From contig NZ_JASJEX010000001.1 of assembly GCF_030067705.1 (NCBI RefSeq), positions 1 to 64,000 of the forward strand: a stretch of 64,000 bases of DNA, written 5' to 3'. A program made the translations under genes and the position numbers. Origin of the DNA: Kribbibacterium absianum (lineage in GTDB: Bacteria; Actinomycetota; Coriobacteriia; Coriobacteriales; Atopobiaceae). The notes under the pieces are model-generated. The model worked only from the letters and a program-made list of their open reading frames with translations. It ran no database searches and was not told the origin of the DNA. Shown here piece after piece: positions 8,464-17,273 of this stretch. Positions within the stretch are counted from its first letter, which is position 1. Each line of letters starts with the position of its first letter.

Positions 8464-10260
8464 TTGAAGATCGCGCTCGTGCAGATGAACTCGACGATGG
8501 GTCACTTCGACGGCACGCGGGAGCGCGTGCTGGCCCACGACCGCGCCTTCGCGCGACAGGGGGCCGAGCTTGCCGTGTACCCGTCCACGGTCGTCACGGG
8601 CTACGATCCCCAGGCGCTCCTCACCGAGCCGGGCTTCCAAGCGGACATCGCCACAATGCTCGAGCAGTTGGCCAACGAGTGCACGGTCCCGACGCTCCTG
8701 CCCTTCACGTTCGAGTTGGCCGGCGAGCCGGTGTTCGAGGTCGCCTACCTGAGCGAGGGGTCGGTCGTGCCGCTGCGCATGGCGTCGATCCTGGCGTCGC
8801 TGGGAAGCCTCGGGACGGCCCCTGTGGGGGATGCCCCCATTCAGTTCTCGCTCGGCGACGTGGACTTTGGCATCGCCTTCGACCTCACCATGCTCGATGC
8901 CTACGCCTCGGGCTCGCAGAACGCCGACGTCGTGATCTACCTGCCCTTTGACGGCTACAACACCGACGACGAGGCCAGCGCGATGGCCCACGGCGTCGGT
9001 GACGGCTTCTACCTCAAGGAGGCGGCCGAGGCCAACGCGTGGCTCGTGGCCGTGAACGGCGTGGGCGCCCAGGACCAGATCGTGTTCTCGGGCTCCTCGT
9101 TCGTGCTGGCGCCGTGGGGAGAGCTCGCCTGCGTGCTGCCGGCCTTCGAGGAGGTCGCCCGGGTGGTGGACGTGGATCCCCTCTCGGAGGGGCCGCTGCG
9201 CTCGCCACTGGCGCCTCCGGTGTACAACCGCACCCAGTTCCTGTGGAGCGCGCTCACGCTGGCGACCCATGACTTCGCGGTCAAGCAGGGCATGGGTGGC
9301 GTCGGCGTCCTCATGACCGGCGACCTCATGAGCTCTGCGGCCGCGGCGCTCGCCGTGGACGCGCTCGGGCCAACGCGGGTGCACGGCGTCGTCGCGCCGG
9401 TGCTCGGCGCCAAGGAGGCGGCCGATGCCAAGCGGCTCGCCCAGAACCTCCGTATCCAGGTGACCGAGATCGCGGGCGAGGAGCTCGACGCGGCGGCGAA
9501 CGCGCTCGGCCTGACCTATCAGGCTGCTGCCCTCTCGTTGGCGCGGATCCGCGCCAACGCGCTGTTCCGCGCGAAGGGCTACCTGAGCCTGTCCGGGGTC
9601 GACAAGACCGCGCTCGCGGTGGGCCAGGACTTCGACGCCTATGCCTCCTGCGACTTCGCGCCCTTCTCGGACGTGTACCGGACCGACCTGTTGGCGCTCG
9701 TCTCCAACCGCAACCTCAAGAGCCCCGTGGTGCCGCGCACGGTGCTGTCCCGCGTCGAGGTTCCCCGCAACCTGCGGCTGGAGACCAGGTTGCGCTCGGA
9801 CGCCCTGATTCTCTCGGACCTCGATTCCATTCTCTTGCGGCACGTGGAGCGGGGTGAGACGCTCTCGGAGCTCGTCCGCGACGGCTGCGACGAGATGCTC
9901 GCCCAGTTCATCGTCGGCCGCTACGATGCCTCGGAACTCGTGCGGCGCAGCTGCCCGGTGGGGCCGGTGGTCTCGGACCGCTCGCTGCTCGAGAACCGCC
10001 TGCCCATCTGTTGCGCGTGGCACGACCACGTGCGGGAGGACGTCGTCGCGTCCGACAGCTCCGAGCCGGCGGCGCTCTATGGCCTCGACGAGCTCATGGA
10101 GCGCTTCGCGCAGGTCACGGGCACGGCCCCCGGTGCGATCGAGCCTGCCGTGGGGGGCCAGACAGACATTCCAGGGTTCCTTCGGGACTTTGCCTCTGCT
10201 GGCGGCTTCTCTGCAGAAGGCGACGACGTCTGGGGCTCGGGCCTGTTCAGCAAGAACTGA
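8464..10260 (+). CDS. NAD synthetase (NadE)-like protein, probable pseudoenzyme
   Basis: A 598-residue protein with the two-domain plan of glutamine-dependent NAD synthetase: a nitrilase-type domain (about 1-260) and an adenine-nucleotide alpha-hydrolase domain (about 265-580). Homology is clear from VNGVGAQDQIVFSGSSFV and AAALAVDALGPTRVHGV. However, the active sites are missing. The nitrilase Glu (FPE in active enzymes) is Ser41, the nucleophilic Cys is Phe139, the lysine segment is lost, and the ATP loop SGGIDS reads TGDLMS (about 286-291). The later TTGNKSE motif is also gone. Starts at TTG after GAGGAG. An intact frame with lost chemistry suggests a structural or regulatory role rather than decay; the function is unknown. 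It precedes ruvC, separated by a LexA-type box. Confidence 0.75.
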   Translation: MKIALVQMNSTMGHFDGTRERVLAHDRAFARQGAELAVYPSTVVTGYDPQALLTEPGFQADIATMLEQLANECTVPTLLPFTFELAGEPVFEVAYLSEGSVVPLRMASILASLGSLGTAPVGDAPIQFSLGDVDFGIAFDLTMLDAYASGSQNADVVIYLPFDGYNTDDEASAMAHGVGDGFYLKEAAEANAWLVAVNGVGAQDQIVFSGSSFVLAPWGELACVLPAFEEVARVVDVDPLSEGPLRSPLAPPVYNRTQFLWSALTLATHDFAVKQGMGGVGVLMTGDLMSSAAAALAVDALGPTRVHGVVAPVLGAKEAADAKRLAQNLRIQVTEIAGEELDAAANALGLTYQAAALSLARIRANALFRAKGYLSLSGVDKTALAVGQDFDAYASCDFAPFSDVYRTDLLALVSNRNLKSPVVPRTVLSRVEVPRNLRLETRLRSDALILSDLDSILLRHVERGETLSELVRDGCDEMLAQFIVGRYDASELVRRSCPVGPVVSDRSLLENRLPICCAWHDHVREDVVASDSSEPAALYGLDELMERFAQVTGTAPGAIEPAVGGQTDIPGFLRDFASAGGFSAEGDDVWGSGLFSKN

Positions 10261-10302
10261 GGGGGTTTTCTCCCGGCGCGTCTGCTATCCTGTTCTCGTT
10301 GA

Positions 10303-10316
10303 CGAACGTGTGTTCT
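10303..10316 (+). promoter_or_regulatory. LexA (SOS) box upstream of ruvCAB
   Basis: CGAACGTGTGTTCT fits the Gram-positive SOS box CGAACnnnnGTTC. It lies 22 bases before the ruvC start, the expected place for damage-inducible control of Holliday junction resolution. Confidence 0.75.
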
Positions 10317-10337
10317 TTGTGACGCGAACGGAGGGGC

Positions 10338-10856
10338 ATGGTCATTCTCGGCATCGACCCGGGCCTGGCGAACACGGGCTGGGGCGTCGTGGAGACGCGG
10401 GGGTCCCTCTGCCGCGCCCGAGCCTACGGCAACATCTCCACCGGGGCGGACGAGCCGCTCGACCTCCGGCTTCGGGCCATCTATGACGGCCTGGCCGAGG
10501 CCATCGAGCGGTACCGGCCCACGGACGTCGCCGTGGAGAAGATCTTCTTCGGCCAGAACACGAAGTCGGCCATCGCCACCGCCCATGCCCGGGGCGCGGC
10601 CCTCGTGGCCTGCGCGCACGCTGGGGCGGCCGTGGGCGAGTACACGCCGATGCAGATCAAGCAGGCGGTGGTGGGCACGGGAGCGGCCGACAAGCACCAG
10701 GTCACCTATATGGTGCGGCGCCTGTTGGCGCTCGACCACGACCCGAGGCCCGACCACTGCGCGGACGCACTCGCGGCGGCCGTGTGCCATGCGAACCTGA
10801 CGCGCACCCAGGCGATGGTGGGGAGCGCGGCCTCGACCCGAGGGAGGACGGCATGA
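10338..10856 (+). CDS. ruvC: Holliday junction endonuclease RuvC
   Basis: A 172-residue protein of normal length. It cuts four-way junctions symmetrically during recombination and repair, as the nuclease of the RuvABC resolvasome. The RNase-H-like acidic residues are visible: Asp7 in GIDPGL, Glu67 in VEKIFF, and the HCADALA cluster with His140 and Asp143, the arrangement of Thermus RuvC. The stop overlaps the ruvA start (ATGA), so ruvC, ruvA and ruvB form one translationally coupled operon, with a LexA box just upstream. The start follows CGGAGGGG. Confidence 0.97.
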   Translation: MVILGIDPGLANTGWGVVETRGSLCRARAYGNISTGADEPLDLRLRAIYDGLAEAIERYRPTDVAVEKIFFGQNTKSAIATAHARGAALVACAHAGAAVGEYTPMQIKQAVVGTGAADKHQVTYMVRRLLALDHDPRPDHCADALAAAVCHANLTRTQAMVGSAASTRGRTA

Positions 10857-11479
10857 TCGTCCAATTGACCGGCACGCTGGTGGAGACCGCCGGCGCCTCT
10901 GTGGTGCTCGATGTGAGCGGCGTCGGCTACGAGCTGGGGGTCTCCCACGCGACGTTGGCCGACCTGCCCGCGCGGGGCACCCCGGGCGTGACGCTGCTCG
11001 TGCGGATGCGGGTGACGGACGCCGGCCCCGCGCTCTACGGGTTCTCCACCCGTGAGGAGCGCACGCTCTTCGACCGTCTCGTCCAAGTGAGCGGGGTCGG
11101 CCCCAAGATGGCCCTCTCGGTGCTCTCGAGCTTCCGCCCGCGCCAGCTGGCCGAGGTGGTGGCGACCGGCGACCTGCAGCGGCTCACGTCCGTGCCGGGC
11201 GTGGGCAAGAAGTCGGCGTCCCGGCTCCTGGTGGAGCTGGAGGGCATCTTCTCCAAGGACCCGGGGCTCAAGAGCCTCGCCGCCAGCGCGACGCTCGACC
11301 TGGACGGCCCTGCGCCTGCCGGCCCCGCGCCGTCGGTGCTGGCCGACGTGGTGGACGGCCTACTCTCGATGGGGTTCTCGCCTCAGGAGGCCGAGCTCGC
11401 ATGCGAGGGGCTCGACGAGTCGCTGTCCGTTGAGCAGGCGCTCGGCCAGGCGCTCAAGCGCTTGGGAGGCAGGTCATGA
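10853..11479 (+). CDS. ruvA: Holliday junction DNA-binding subunit RuvA
   Basis: A 208-residue protein: N-terminal OB fold ([11 protein letters not shown]..), two helix-hairpin-helix motifs ([10 protein letters not shown] near residue 80 and [12 protein letters not shown] near 117) that grip the junction, and a C-terminal UBA-like domain ([12 protein letters not shown]) that contacts RuvB. It tetramerises on the four-way junction and loads the RuvB motor. Start and stop both overlap neighbours by 4 bases. Confidence 0.97.
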   Translation: MIVQLTGTLVETAGASVVLDVSGVGYELGVSHATLADLPARGTPGVTLLVRMRVTDAGPALYGFSTREERTLFDRLVQVSGVGPKMALSVLSSFRPRQLAEVVATGDLQRLTSVPGVGKKSASRLLVELEGIFSKDPGLKSLAASATLDLDGPAPAGPAPSVLADVVDGLLSMGFSPQEAELACEGLDESLSVEQALGQALKRLGGRS

Positions 11480-12540
11480 GGTGGGAGGCCGACGACAACC
11501 GCGACCTTTTCGGCGACACACGGCCGGACCCGGTGGCGCCCACGGCCCGTGCGGTCACGCCCGAGCTCACGGCGGACGACCTGGACCAGGAGCGCAACCT
11601 GCGTCCGCAGACGCTCGCGGACTATTGCGGGCAGGCACGCGTGCGCGAGAACCTGCGCGTGCTCATCGATGCCGCGAAGAGCCGGCACGAGCCCTTGGAT
11701 CATGTGCTGTTCTCGGGCCCCCCGGGTCTCGGGAAGACCACGCTCGCCGCCATCGTGGCCAACGAGATGGGCACGTCGATGCACGCCACCTCGGGCCCGG
11801 CCATCGAGCGCGCCGGCGACCTCGCGGCGGTGCTCACGAACCTCGAGGAGGGCGACGTCCTCTTCATCGACGAGATTCACCGGCTCAACCACAACATCGA
11901 GGAAGTGCTCTACCCGGCGATGGAGGACTTCTTCTTGGACATCGTGATCGGCAAGGGCCCCGCCGCGCGCTCCATTCGGCTGGACGTGCCCCGGTTCACG
12001 CTCGTGGGCGCCACGACGCGCACCGGTCTTTTGACGGGGCCGCTGCGCGACCGCTTCGGCATCTCGTACCGGCTCGACTTCTACCGCGTGGAGGAGCTGG
12101 CCCAGATCGTGCTCAGGAGCGCCGGGATCCTCGGCGTGGCCATCGACGAGGGCGGCGCGATGGAGATCGCGAGCCGCAGCCGCGGCACGCCGCGCCTGGC
12201 GAACCGCCTGCTCAAGCGCGTGCGCGACTACGCCCAGGTCAAGGCCGAGGGCGACGTCACGTGGCAGGTGGCGGCGGAGGCCCTGTCGTTCTTCGAGATC
12301 GACGAGCTGGGCCTCGATTGGATGGACCAGAAGGTGCTCGGCGCCCTCTGCCGCACGTTCCGCGGGCGCCCGGTGGGCCTTTCGACCTTGTCGAGCGCCG
12401 TGGGCGAGGACGCGTCCACTCTGGAGGATGTATACGAGCCCTTCCTGCTCCAGCAGGGCCTGATCGTGCGGACGCCGCAAGGGCGCAAGGCGACGCTGGC
12501 CGCGTTCGAGCATCTGGGTATCCCCTTTGTGGGCGACTGA
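11476..12540 (+). CDS. ruvB: Holliday junction branch-migration ATPase RuvB
   Basis: A 354-residue AAA+ motor. Walker [11 protein letters not shown] (about 80-89), Walker B with DEIH (about 131-134), sensor 1 in GATTRTGLL, the arginine-finger region GPLRDRFG, and a C-terminal winged helix. Hexamers pump DNA through the RuvA-held junction. It is the last gene of ruvCAB; its ATG overlaps the ruvA stop. Confidence 0.97.
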   Translation: MRWEADDNRDLFGDTRPDPVAPTARAVTPELTADDLDQERNLRPQTLADYCGQARVRENLRVLIDAAKSRHEPLDHVLFSGPPGLGKTTLAAIVANEMGTSMHATSGPAIERAGDLAAVLTNLEEGDVLFIDEIHRLNHNIEEVLYPAMEDFFLDIVIGKGPAARSIRLDVPRFTLVGATTRTGLLTGPLRDRFGISYRLDFYRVEELAQIVLRSAGILGVAIDEGGAMEIASRSRGTPRLANRLLKRVRDYAQVKAEGDVTWQVAAEALSFFEIDELGLDWMDQKVLGALCRTFRGRPVGLSTLSSAVGEDASTLEDVYEPFLLQQGLIVRTPQGRKATLAAFEHLGIPFVGD

Positions 12541-12570
12541 ACCACTGACGACCGCGCGGGAGGCTGCGCC

Positions 12571-13023
12571 ATGATTCAAAAGGACTATCTGAGCAAGATC
12601 ATCGAGTCGTTCAACAAGCAGGTGAACGTCACGCTCAAGGACGCGCTCGTGGTGCGCTCCGAGGAGGGCATCCGTGCGACCGAGGAGGCGGTGGGCGAGC
12701 TGCTCGAGCTGGACGCGGCCACCGTCCTTGCGCTGACGCCGGAGTCCTTCCTGACCATGGTGCAGCTGAGCGGCACCGGCGACGTGGTTGGGGACTACCT
12801 CGCCTACGCCTTGGACGGCCTGGCCGACGCCTACCTGCTCCAGCTGAACGGGTCGATGAGCGAGGAGCAGCGGGCCGAGGTGCGCGCCGTCGCCAAGTTG
12901 CGGAGAGCGCAGGCCCGCGCCGTCGCCCTGGCCTTTGGCATCGACCGCAGCGGGGTGCCGGAGCCGTTCCGGGAGCTGGACCGCGAGGTCCAGCGGGCAC
13001 GCAGCGAGGCCGGTGCCCGCTAG
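12571..13023 (+). CDS. Conserved hypothetical helical protein (DUF6483-like)
   Basis: A 150-residue soluble, mainly helical protein. The N-terminus MIQKDYLSKIIESFNKQV resembles a small family of unknown function found in Firmicutes and Actinobacteria (DUF6483 is my best guess, from memory). No membrane segment, signal peptide or catalytic motif is evident; the C-terminus is rich in Arg and Glu. It starts 30 bases after ruvB with a GGGAGG ribosome site and may be co-transcribed with ruvCAB, but nothing in the sequence links it to repair. Confidence 0.6.
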   Translation: MIQKDYLSKIIESFNKQVNVTLKDALVVRSEEGIRATEEAVGELLELDAATVLALTPESFLTMVQLSGTGDVVGDYLAYALDGLADAYLLQLNGSMSEEQRAEVRAVAKLRRAQARAVALAFGIDRSGVPEPFRELDREVQRARSEAGAR

Positions 13024-13153
13024 GGCGGACTTCACGGCTCTGAAGGTCCCACAAAGCGCATGATTCCGGAACCACGGCAGGGTGTACCTGCGGCTTTATA
13101 TGGTGCGTATCCATCAGTGTGAAAGCAACCTAAAGCCGTTCAGGATTCAGGGA

Positions 13154-13180
13154 TTGAAGGCCTCCGCAATGGGCTACACT
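13154..13180 (+). promoter_or_regulatory. Possible promoter of the cold-shock gene
   Basis: TTGAAG (13154-13159) and TACACT (13175-13180) are 15 bases apart, shorter than ideal. If used, the transcript has an untranslated leader of about 95 bases, as is common for cold-shock mRNAs. Confidence 0.4.
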
Positions 13181-13280
13181 TGCCCTTGCTGTCTTCGGGC
13201 AGCGTTGTTCGAGCGTGGTTAAGAATCTCCGCGCATCATTAAGTCGCGTCCAGCCGGCGCGACGGAAAGAAGGGCACGTC

Positions 13281-13484
13281 ATGGCTCACGGTACTGTTAA
13301 GTGGTTCAACCCCGACAAGGGCTACGGCTTCATCTCTCGCGAGGACGGCGACGACCTCTTCGTCCACTACAGCGAGATCCAGATGGACGGCTTCAAGACC
13401 CTGGACGAGGGCCAGATCGTCGAGTTCGACATCACCACCGGCCAGAACGGCAAGCTCCAGGCCTCCAACGTCCGCAAGGCCTAG
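13281..13484 (+). CDS. Cold-shock domain protein
   Basis: A 67-residue single OB-fold protein with RNP1 (KGYGFISR) and RNP2 (LFVHYSEI), full length for the CspA/CspB family. It binds single-stranded nucleic acid and melts mRNA structure. The start follows AAAGAAGGG, and the gene is monocistronic with its own terminator. Confidence 0.95.
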   Translation: MAHGTVKWFNPDKGYGFISREDGDDLFVHYSEIQMDGFKTLDEGQIVEFDITTGQNGKLQASNVRKA

Positions 13485-13513
13485 TGGTCGGACTACACCA
13501 GCCAGCTTTGCCA

Positions 13514-13538
13514 GGGGCTCCGCGCGGGGCCCCTTTTT
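13514..13538 (+). terminator. Terminator of the cold-shock gene
   Basis: GGGGCTC (13514-13520) pairs with GGGCCCC (13527-13533) and is followed by five Ts. Confidence 0.85.
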
Positions 13539-13560
13539 CGTGCGCACGGAGGGCTCGGCC

Positions 13561-14244
13561 CTAGGCGCAGGCCAAGGACTGGAAGTCGGGGATCGTGATG
13601 GCTGCGGCGGCCGCCAGCGCGTCCCGATCCTGGTGCGGGTCCTCGGAGAGGACGCCGACCCCCGTCATGCCGATCCGCTTCGCCGAGGAGAGCCCCACCG
13701 CGATGTCCTCGAACACGAGCGCCCTCTCGGGCCGCGCCCCGAGCCGGCGGGCACCCTCCGCATAGATGTCCGGGAAGCGCTTGTCCCGGCGCACCTCGCG
13801 ACCGTAGACCTCGGCGTCGAAGAGCCTCCGGTCGATGTGGGGCCCGAGGGCCGCGATCACGCCCGGGTCGTTGTTCGTGACGAGGGCCGTCTTGACCCCG
13901 GCGCCCTTGAGGGCGCGCAGGTACTCGCTCACTCCGGGTCGCAGCCGCACCTGCTCTAGGTACAGCTCCGCGCCGAGGGCGTTCCACTCGTCGCAGACCT
14001 CGTCGACGGTCTCGTCGAGGCCGAAGCGGTCGATGAGCCAGGCGGCCCCTGCGCGGAAGCCCCGTGATGCCAGCTCGGCGCCAAGGCCGTCGGGGCAGGG
14101 AATGCCGCGGCGCGCGAGGAACGTCTCGTCCACCCGTCGCCACACGTGGTAGGACTCGGCGATGGTGCCGTCGAAGTCGAACAGCGCGGCCTCGAACCTT
14201 CCGGCCACGCGGGCCGGTGCCAGGTCCTGGTCAGTGAGCGTCAT
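13561..14244 (-). CDS. HAD-superfamily phosphatase (beta-phosphoglucomutase/phosphoglycolate phosphatase type)
   Basis: A 227-residue HAD-IA hydrolase: motif I ALFDFDGTIAES (nucleophile Asp in DFDGT), a helical cap from about residue 30 to 95, motif II LVTNND, motif III lysine in RRDKRFPD, and motif IV FEDIAVGLSSA. Enzymes of this group remove phosphate from small sugar phosphates or phosphoglycolate; the substrate is not predictable. The minus-strand start follows AAGGAGG. It is convergent with the cold-shock gene and divergent from the dipeptidase gene. Confidence 0.85.
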   Translation of the reverse strand: MTLTDQDLAPARVAGRFEAALFDFDGTIAESYHVWRRVDETFLARRGIPCPDGLGAELASRGFRAGAAWLIDRFGLDETVDEVCDEWNALGAELYLEQVRLRPGVSEYLRALKGAGVKTALVTNNDPGVIAALGPHIDRRLFDAEVYGREVRRDKRFPDIYAEGARRLGARPERALVFEDIAVGLSSAKRIGMTGVGVLSEDPHQDRDALAAAAAITIPDFQSLACA

Positions 14245-14365
14245 CCGTGTGCCTCCTTGCGTTCCGCCGAAAAGTATAGGCAGGCGGACTTCGAGGGACG
14301 CGAGCGGCTGCTAGGGTGTGGTTCGACAGCGTGAGGCCGGCGGACCCGGCCGGGAGAGGAGACCC

Positions 14366-15775
14366 ATGGCAGAGAAGAACGAGGAGCGCCTCGCCGACAT
14401 CAAGGCGTTCGTGGGGCGCGTGTGGCCCGATGTGCTGGACGACATCGCGACGCTCGTGGCGATCGACTCCGTCGAGGACCTCGAGGCGGCCGCGCCCGGC
14501 GCTCCGTGGGGCCCGGGGCCCAAGGAGGCGCTCGATGCCGCGCTCAACATCGCGCAACGTCTCGGCCTGGAGCCCACGGATGCCGACGGCTACATCGGCT
14601 TCGCCGACCTGCCGGGCGAGAGCGACACGCAGCTGGCCACGATCGCGCACGTGGACGTTGTGCCCGCCGGTCCCGGCTGGACCTGCGACCCCTTCACGAT
14701 GGAGCGTCGCGACGGCTACCTGATCGGGCGCGGCACGCTCGACGACAAGGGCCCGCTCGTCCTGACCCTCTATATGGCCAGGTACTTCGCCGAGCGGCCC
14801 GAGAGGCCGCGCTACACGATCCGGTGCATCGTGGGCGCCAACGAGGAGACCGGCCTGGCCGATGTCGAGTACTACAACGAGCACTATCCGCAGCCGGCGT
14901 TCCTCTTCACGCCCGACGCGGAGTTCCCGGTGTGCTGCGGTGAAAAGGGCGGCTTCTCGGCCACCATCACGAGCGGCCCTGTGGCCGGCGGCGCCATCGT
15001 GGAGCTGGAGGGCGGCACGGCCGGCAACGCCATTCCGTCGCTGGCCCATGCGCAGGTCCGTGCGGACGTGGCGGCCCTCCCGCCTGCGGACAACATCGAG
15101 GTGGAGCGGCTCGACGACGGCCTCGTGCGCTTGACCGCCCACGGCATCGGGGGCCATGCGTCGCTGCCCGAGGGCACCCGCAACGCAATCGGCATGCTCG
15201 TCGACTACCTCTGGGAGAACGGCCTCTACAGCGAGGACCAAAGGCCCTTCCTGGAGATGGAGCGGCTCGTCTTTGGCTCGACGGACGGCTCGACGCTCGG
15301 GATCGCCGCGACCGACGACGTCTTCGACCCGCTCACCTGCATCGGGGGCACCGTCGCCACCGTCGACGGGCGCTTCGAGCAGACCATCGACTCGCGCTTC
15401 CCCAAGTCCACGACGGCCGAGCATCTGGAACGGACGGTGCGCGCCCTCGCCGAGGAGCACGGCTGCACGCTGACCGTGGACCTCTCGATGCCCCCGTTCT
15501 ACGTGGACCCCTCCTCGCCGGAGATCCAGACCTGCATCCAGACCTACAACGACCTCACCGGCAAGGACAAGAAGCCCTTCACCATCGGCGGCGGCACCTA
15601 CGCCCGCGACTTCGCGAACGCCGCGAGCTTCGGGCCGGAGGAGCCGGACCTGGTCGACCCGGAGTGGGTGGGCCAGATGCACGGCCCCGACGAGGCGGTG
15701 TCCGAGCAGCTGCTCAAGGACTCGCTCGCCATCTACATCGAGGCGATGGCGCGGCTGCAGGAGCTTGACCTGTAG
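14366..15775 (+). CDS. M20 Sapep/PepV-type dipeptidase
   Basis: A 469-residue metallopeptidase with a shared-metal site: His in AHVDVVP (about 95), bridging Asp in GRGTLDDKGP (about 127), catalytic Glu-Glu in GANEETG, Asp in FTPDAEFP, and a late His in QMHGPDEA. GGGTYARDF is typical of the PepV/Sapep branch. The family cleaves dipeptides with two divalent metal ions in the cytoplasm, which suits peptide use as a nutrient. The start is placed at an ATG after GAGAGGAG. It is monocistronic or co-transcribed with the ThrE-type exporter that follows. Confidence 0.9.
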   Translation: MAEKNEERLADIKAFVGRVWPDVLDDIATLVAIDSVEDLEAAAPGAPWGPGPKEALDAALNIAQRLGLEPTDADGYIGFADLPGESDTQLATIAHVDVVPAGPGWTCDPFTMERRDGYLIGRGTLDDKGPLVLTLYMARYFAERPERPRYTIRCIVGANEETGLADVEYYNEHYPQPAFLFTPDAEFPVCCGEKGGFSATITSGPVAGGAIVELEGGTAGNAIPSLAHAQVRADVAALPPADNIEVERLDDGLVRLTAHGIGGHASLPEGTRNAIGMLVDYLWENGLYSEDQRPFLEMERLVFGSTDGSTLGIAATDDVFDPLTCIGGTVATVDGRFEQTIDSRFPKSTTAEHLERTVRALAEEHGCTLTVDLSMPPFYVDPSSPEIQTCIQTYNDLTGKDKKPFTIGGGTYARDFANAASFGPEEPDLVDPEWVGQMHGPDEAVSEQLLKDSLAIYIEAMARLQELDL

Positions 15776-15858
15776 CGCCACTGTTGTCTCACGAGGGCGG
15801 ATGCGGACGGCTTCGGGAGTATGGTAGGGAAACCGTCCCTGCGTCTCCCGGAGCCGCT

Positions 15859-17217
15859 TTGCCTTCTGAACCCCATGAGCCCATCACCACCTACCTCGAC
15901 CGCACCGAGCCCCGCCAGCACATGGCGGTGCCGTGGCACGAGGTCATCTCCGGCATGCAAGTGCCGGCTCCCGAGGCGCCCCTTGCCGACAAGGTCACCG
16001 CCATTCTCCGCACCGGCCAGTTGTCGCTCTCGTCCGGCGACTCCGCCTGGCGTGTGCGCGACTACATGAACCGCGTGGGCCACGTGCTCGGCGTGACGGT
16101 GCACGCGGACATCTCGCTCGTGAACATCGAGCTCACCTGCATCCAGGGCACGGAGTCCATCACCGAGGTGGCCGCCAATGCGTCGGCCGGCGTCAACACC
16201 GAGCGCGTGATGCTCGTCGACCAGTTCGTGCACGAGGTGGAGGCCATCGGCACCGAGATAACCCTCGAGGCGTACCACCACATGCTCGACGTGGTGGAGT
16301 GCAAGAGGGCCCGCTACCGACCGTGGCAGAGCGGCCTTGCGTCGGGGATCGCCTGCGCGAGCTTCATGTTCCTGCTCGGCGGCGGCCCCATTGAGATGAT
16401 CGGGGCCGGGCTCGGCTCCGGCTGCGGGCAGTGGACCCGCGTGAGGCTGCTGGGTCGCCGGATCAACCAGCTCGTGGCCGTGGCGGCGGGCGTGGCGGTG
16501 GCGGGCGTCGTGTACCTGCTCTGGCTGCACCTGTTGTCGCTCGGGATGGCGGGCGCGATGAGCCATGAGGCCGGGTACATCGGCGCGCTGCTCTTTGTGA
16601 TCCCCGGCTTCCCGTTGATCACGAGCGGGTTCGACCTGTTCCAGTCCGAGATGCGGAGCGGCATCGAGCGCTTGGCCTACGCGCTCGTGATCATCGTGAC
16701 GGCGACCGCCGTGGCGTGGCTTGTGGCCGAGACCGTGCAGCTCTTTCCGGACGACTTTGCCGACCAGGGGCTCTCGCCGGTGACCCTCACGCTGCTGCGC
16801 GTGGTCGCGAGCTTCGCCGGTGTCTACGGCTTCTCCGTGATGTTCAACTCGGCTCCCAAGATGTGCGCGACGGCCGGGTGCATCGGCGCCGTGTCCAACA
16901 CGCTCCGGCTGTCGCTCGCGGGCTTCACGGGCATGGCGCCGGAGGCGGCCGCGTTCCTCGGCGCCCTCTGCGCGGGGCTCCTCGCGAGCGTCTCGGCACG
17001 GCGGCTGTCCATTCCGAGAACCGCCGTCACCGTGCCGAGCATCGTGATCATGGTGCCGGGGCTCTATATGTACCGCGCCGTGTACTACATGGGCGTGACG
17101 CAGGTGGGCGACGCGGCGGAGTGGTTGATCCGCGCGGTGATGATCGTGCTGTTCCTGCCCATCGGGTTGATCGCCGCGCGCGTGCTGACGGACCCGCGCT
17201 GGAGAAGGACATCATAA
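15859..17217 (+). CDS. ThrE-family threonine/serine exporter
   Basis: About 452 residues if the TTG at 15859 (after CCCGGAG) is used; the frame is open back to a TTG at 15784 and an ATG at 15922 is also possible, so the start is uncertain. The N-terminal half has the soluble ThrE domain with the DKVTAILRTGQLSLSSGDSAWRVRDYMNRV segment, followed by about ten membrane helices in two sets (ThrE and ThrE_2 regions) joined in one chain. Corynebacterial ThrE exports threonine and serine by proton exchange. Lying after a dipeptidase gene, it could relieve amino-acid excess during peptide feeding (inference). Confidence 0.85.
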   Translation: MPSEPHEPITTYLDRTEPRQHMAVPWHEVISGMQVPAPEAPLADKVTAILRTGQLSLSSGDSAWRVRDYMNRVGHVLGVTVHADISLVNIELTCIQGTESITEVAANASAGVNTERVMLVDQFVHEVEAIGTEITLEAYHHMLDVVECKRARYRPWQSGLASGIACASFMFLLGGGPIEMIGAGLGSGCGQWTRVRLLGRRINQLVAVAAGVAVAGVVYLLWLHLLSLGMAGAMSHEAGYIGALLFVIPGFPLITSGFDLFQSEMRSGIERLAYALVIIVTATAVAWLVAETVQLFPDDFADQGLSPVTLTLLRVVASFAGVYGFSVMFNSAPKMCATAGCIGAVSNTLRLSLAGFTGMAPEAAAFLGALCAGLLASVSARRLSIPRTAVTVPSIVIMVPGLYMYRAVYYMGVTQVGDAAEWLIRAVMIVLFLPIGLIAARVLTDPRWRRTS

Positions 17218-17273
17218 GGAGCGAAGCGCGAACCTGTCCGCCCAAGTACAGTGCCCTGTGAGGTCGATGTGAC

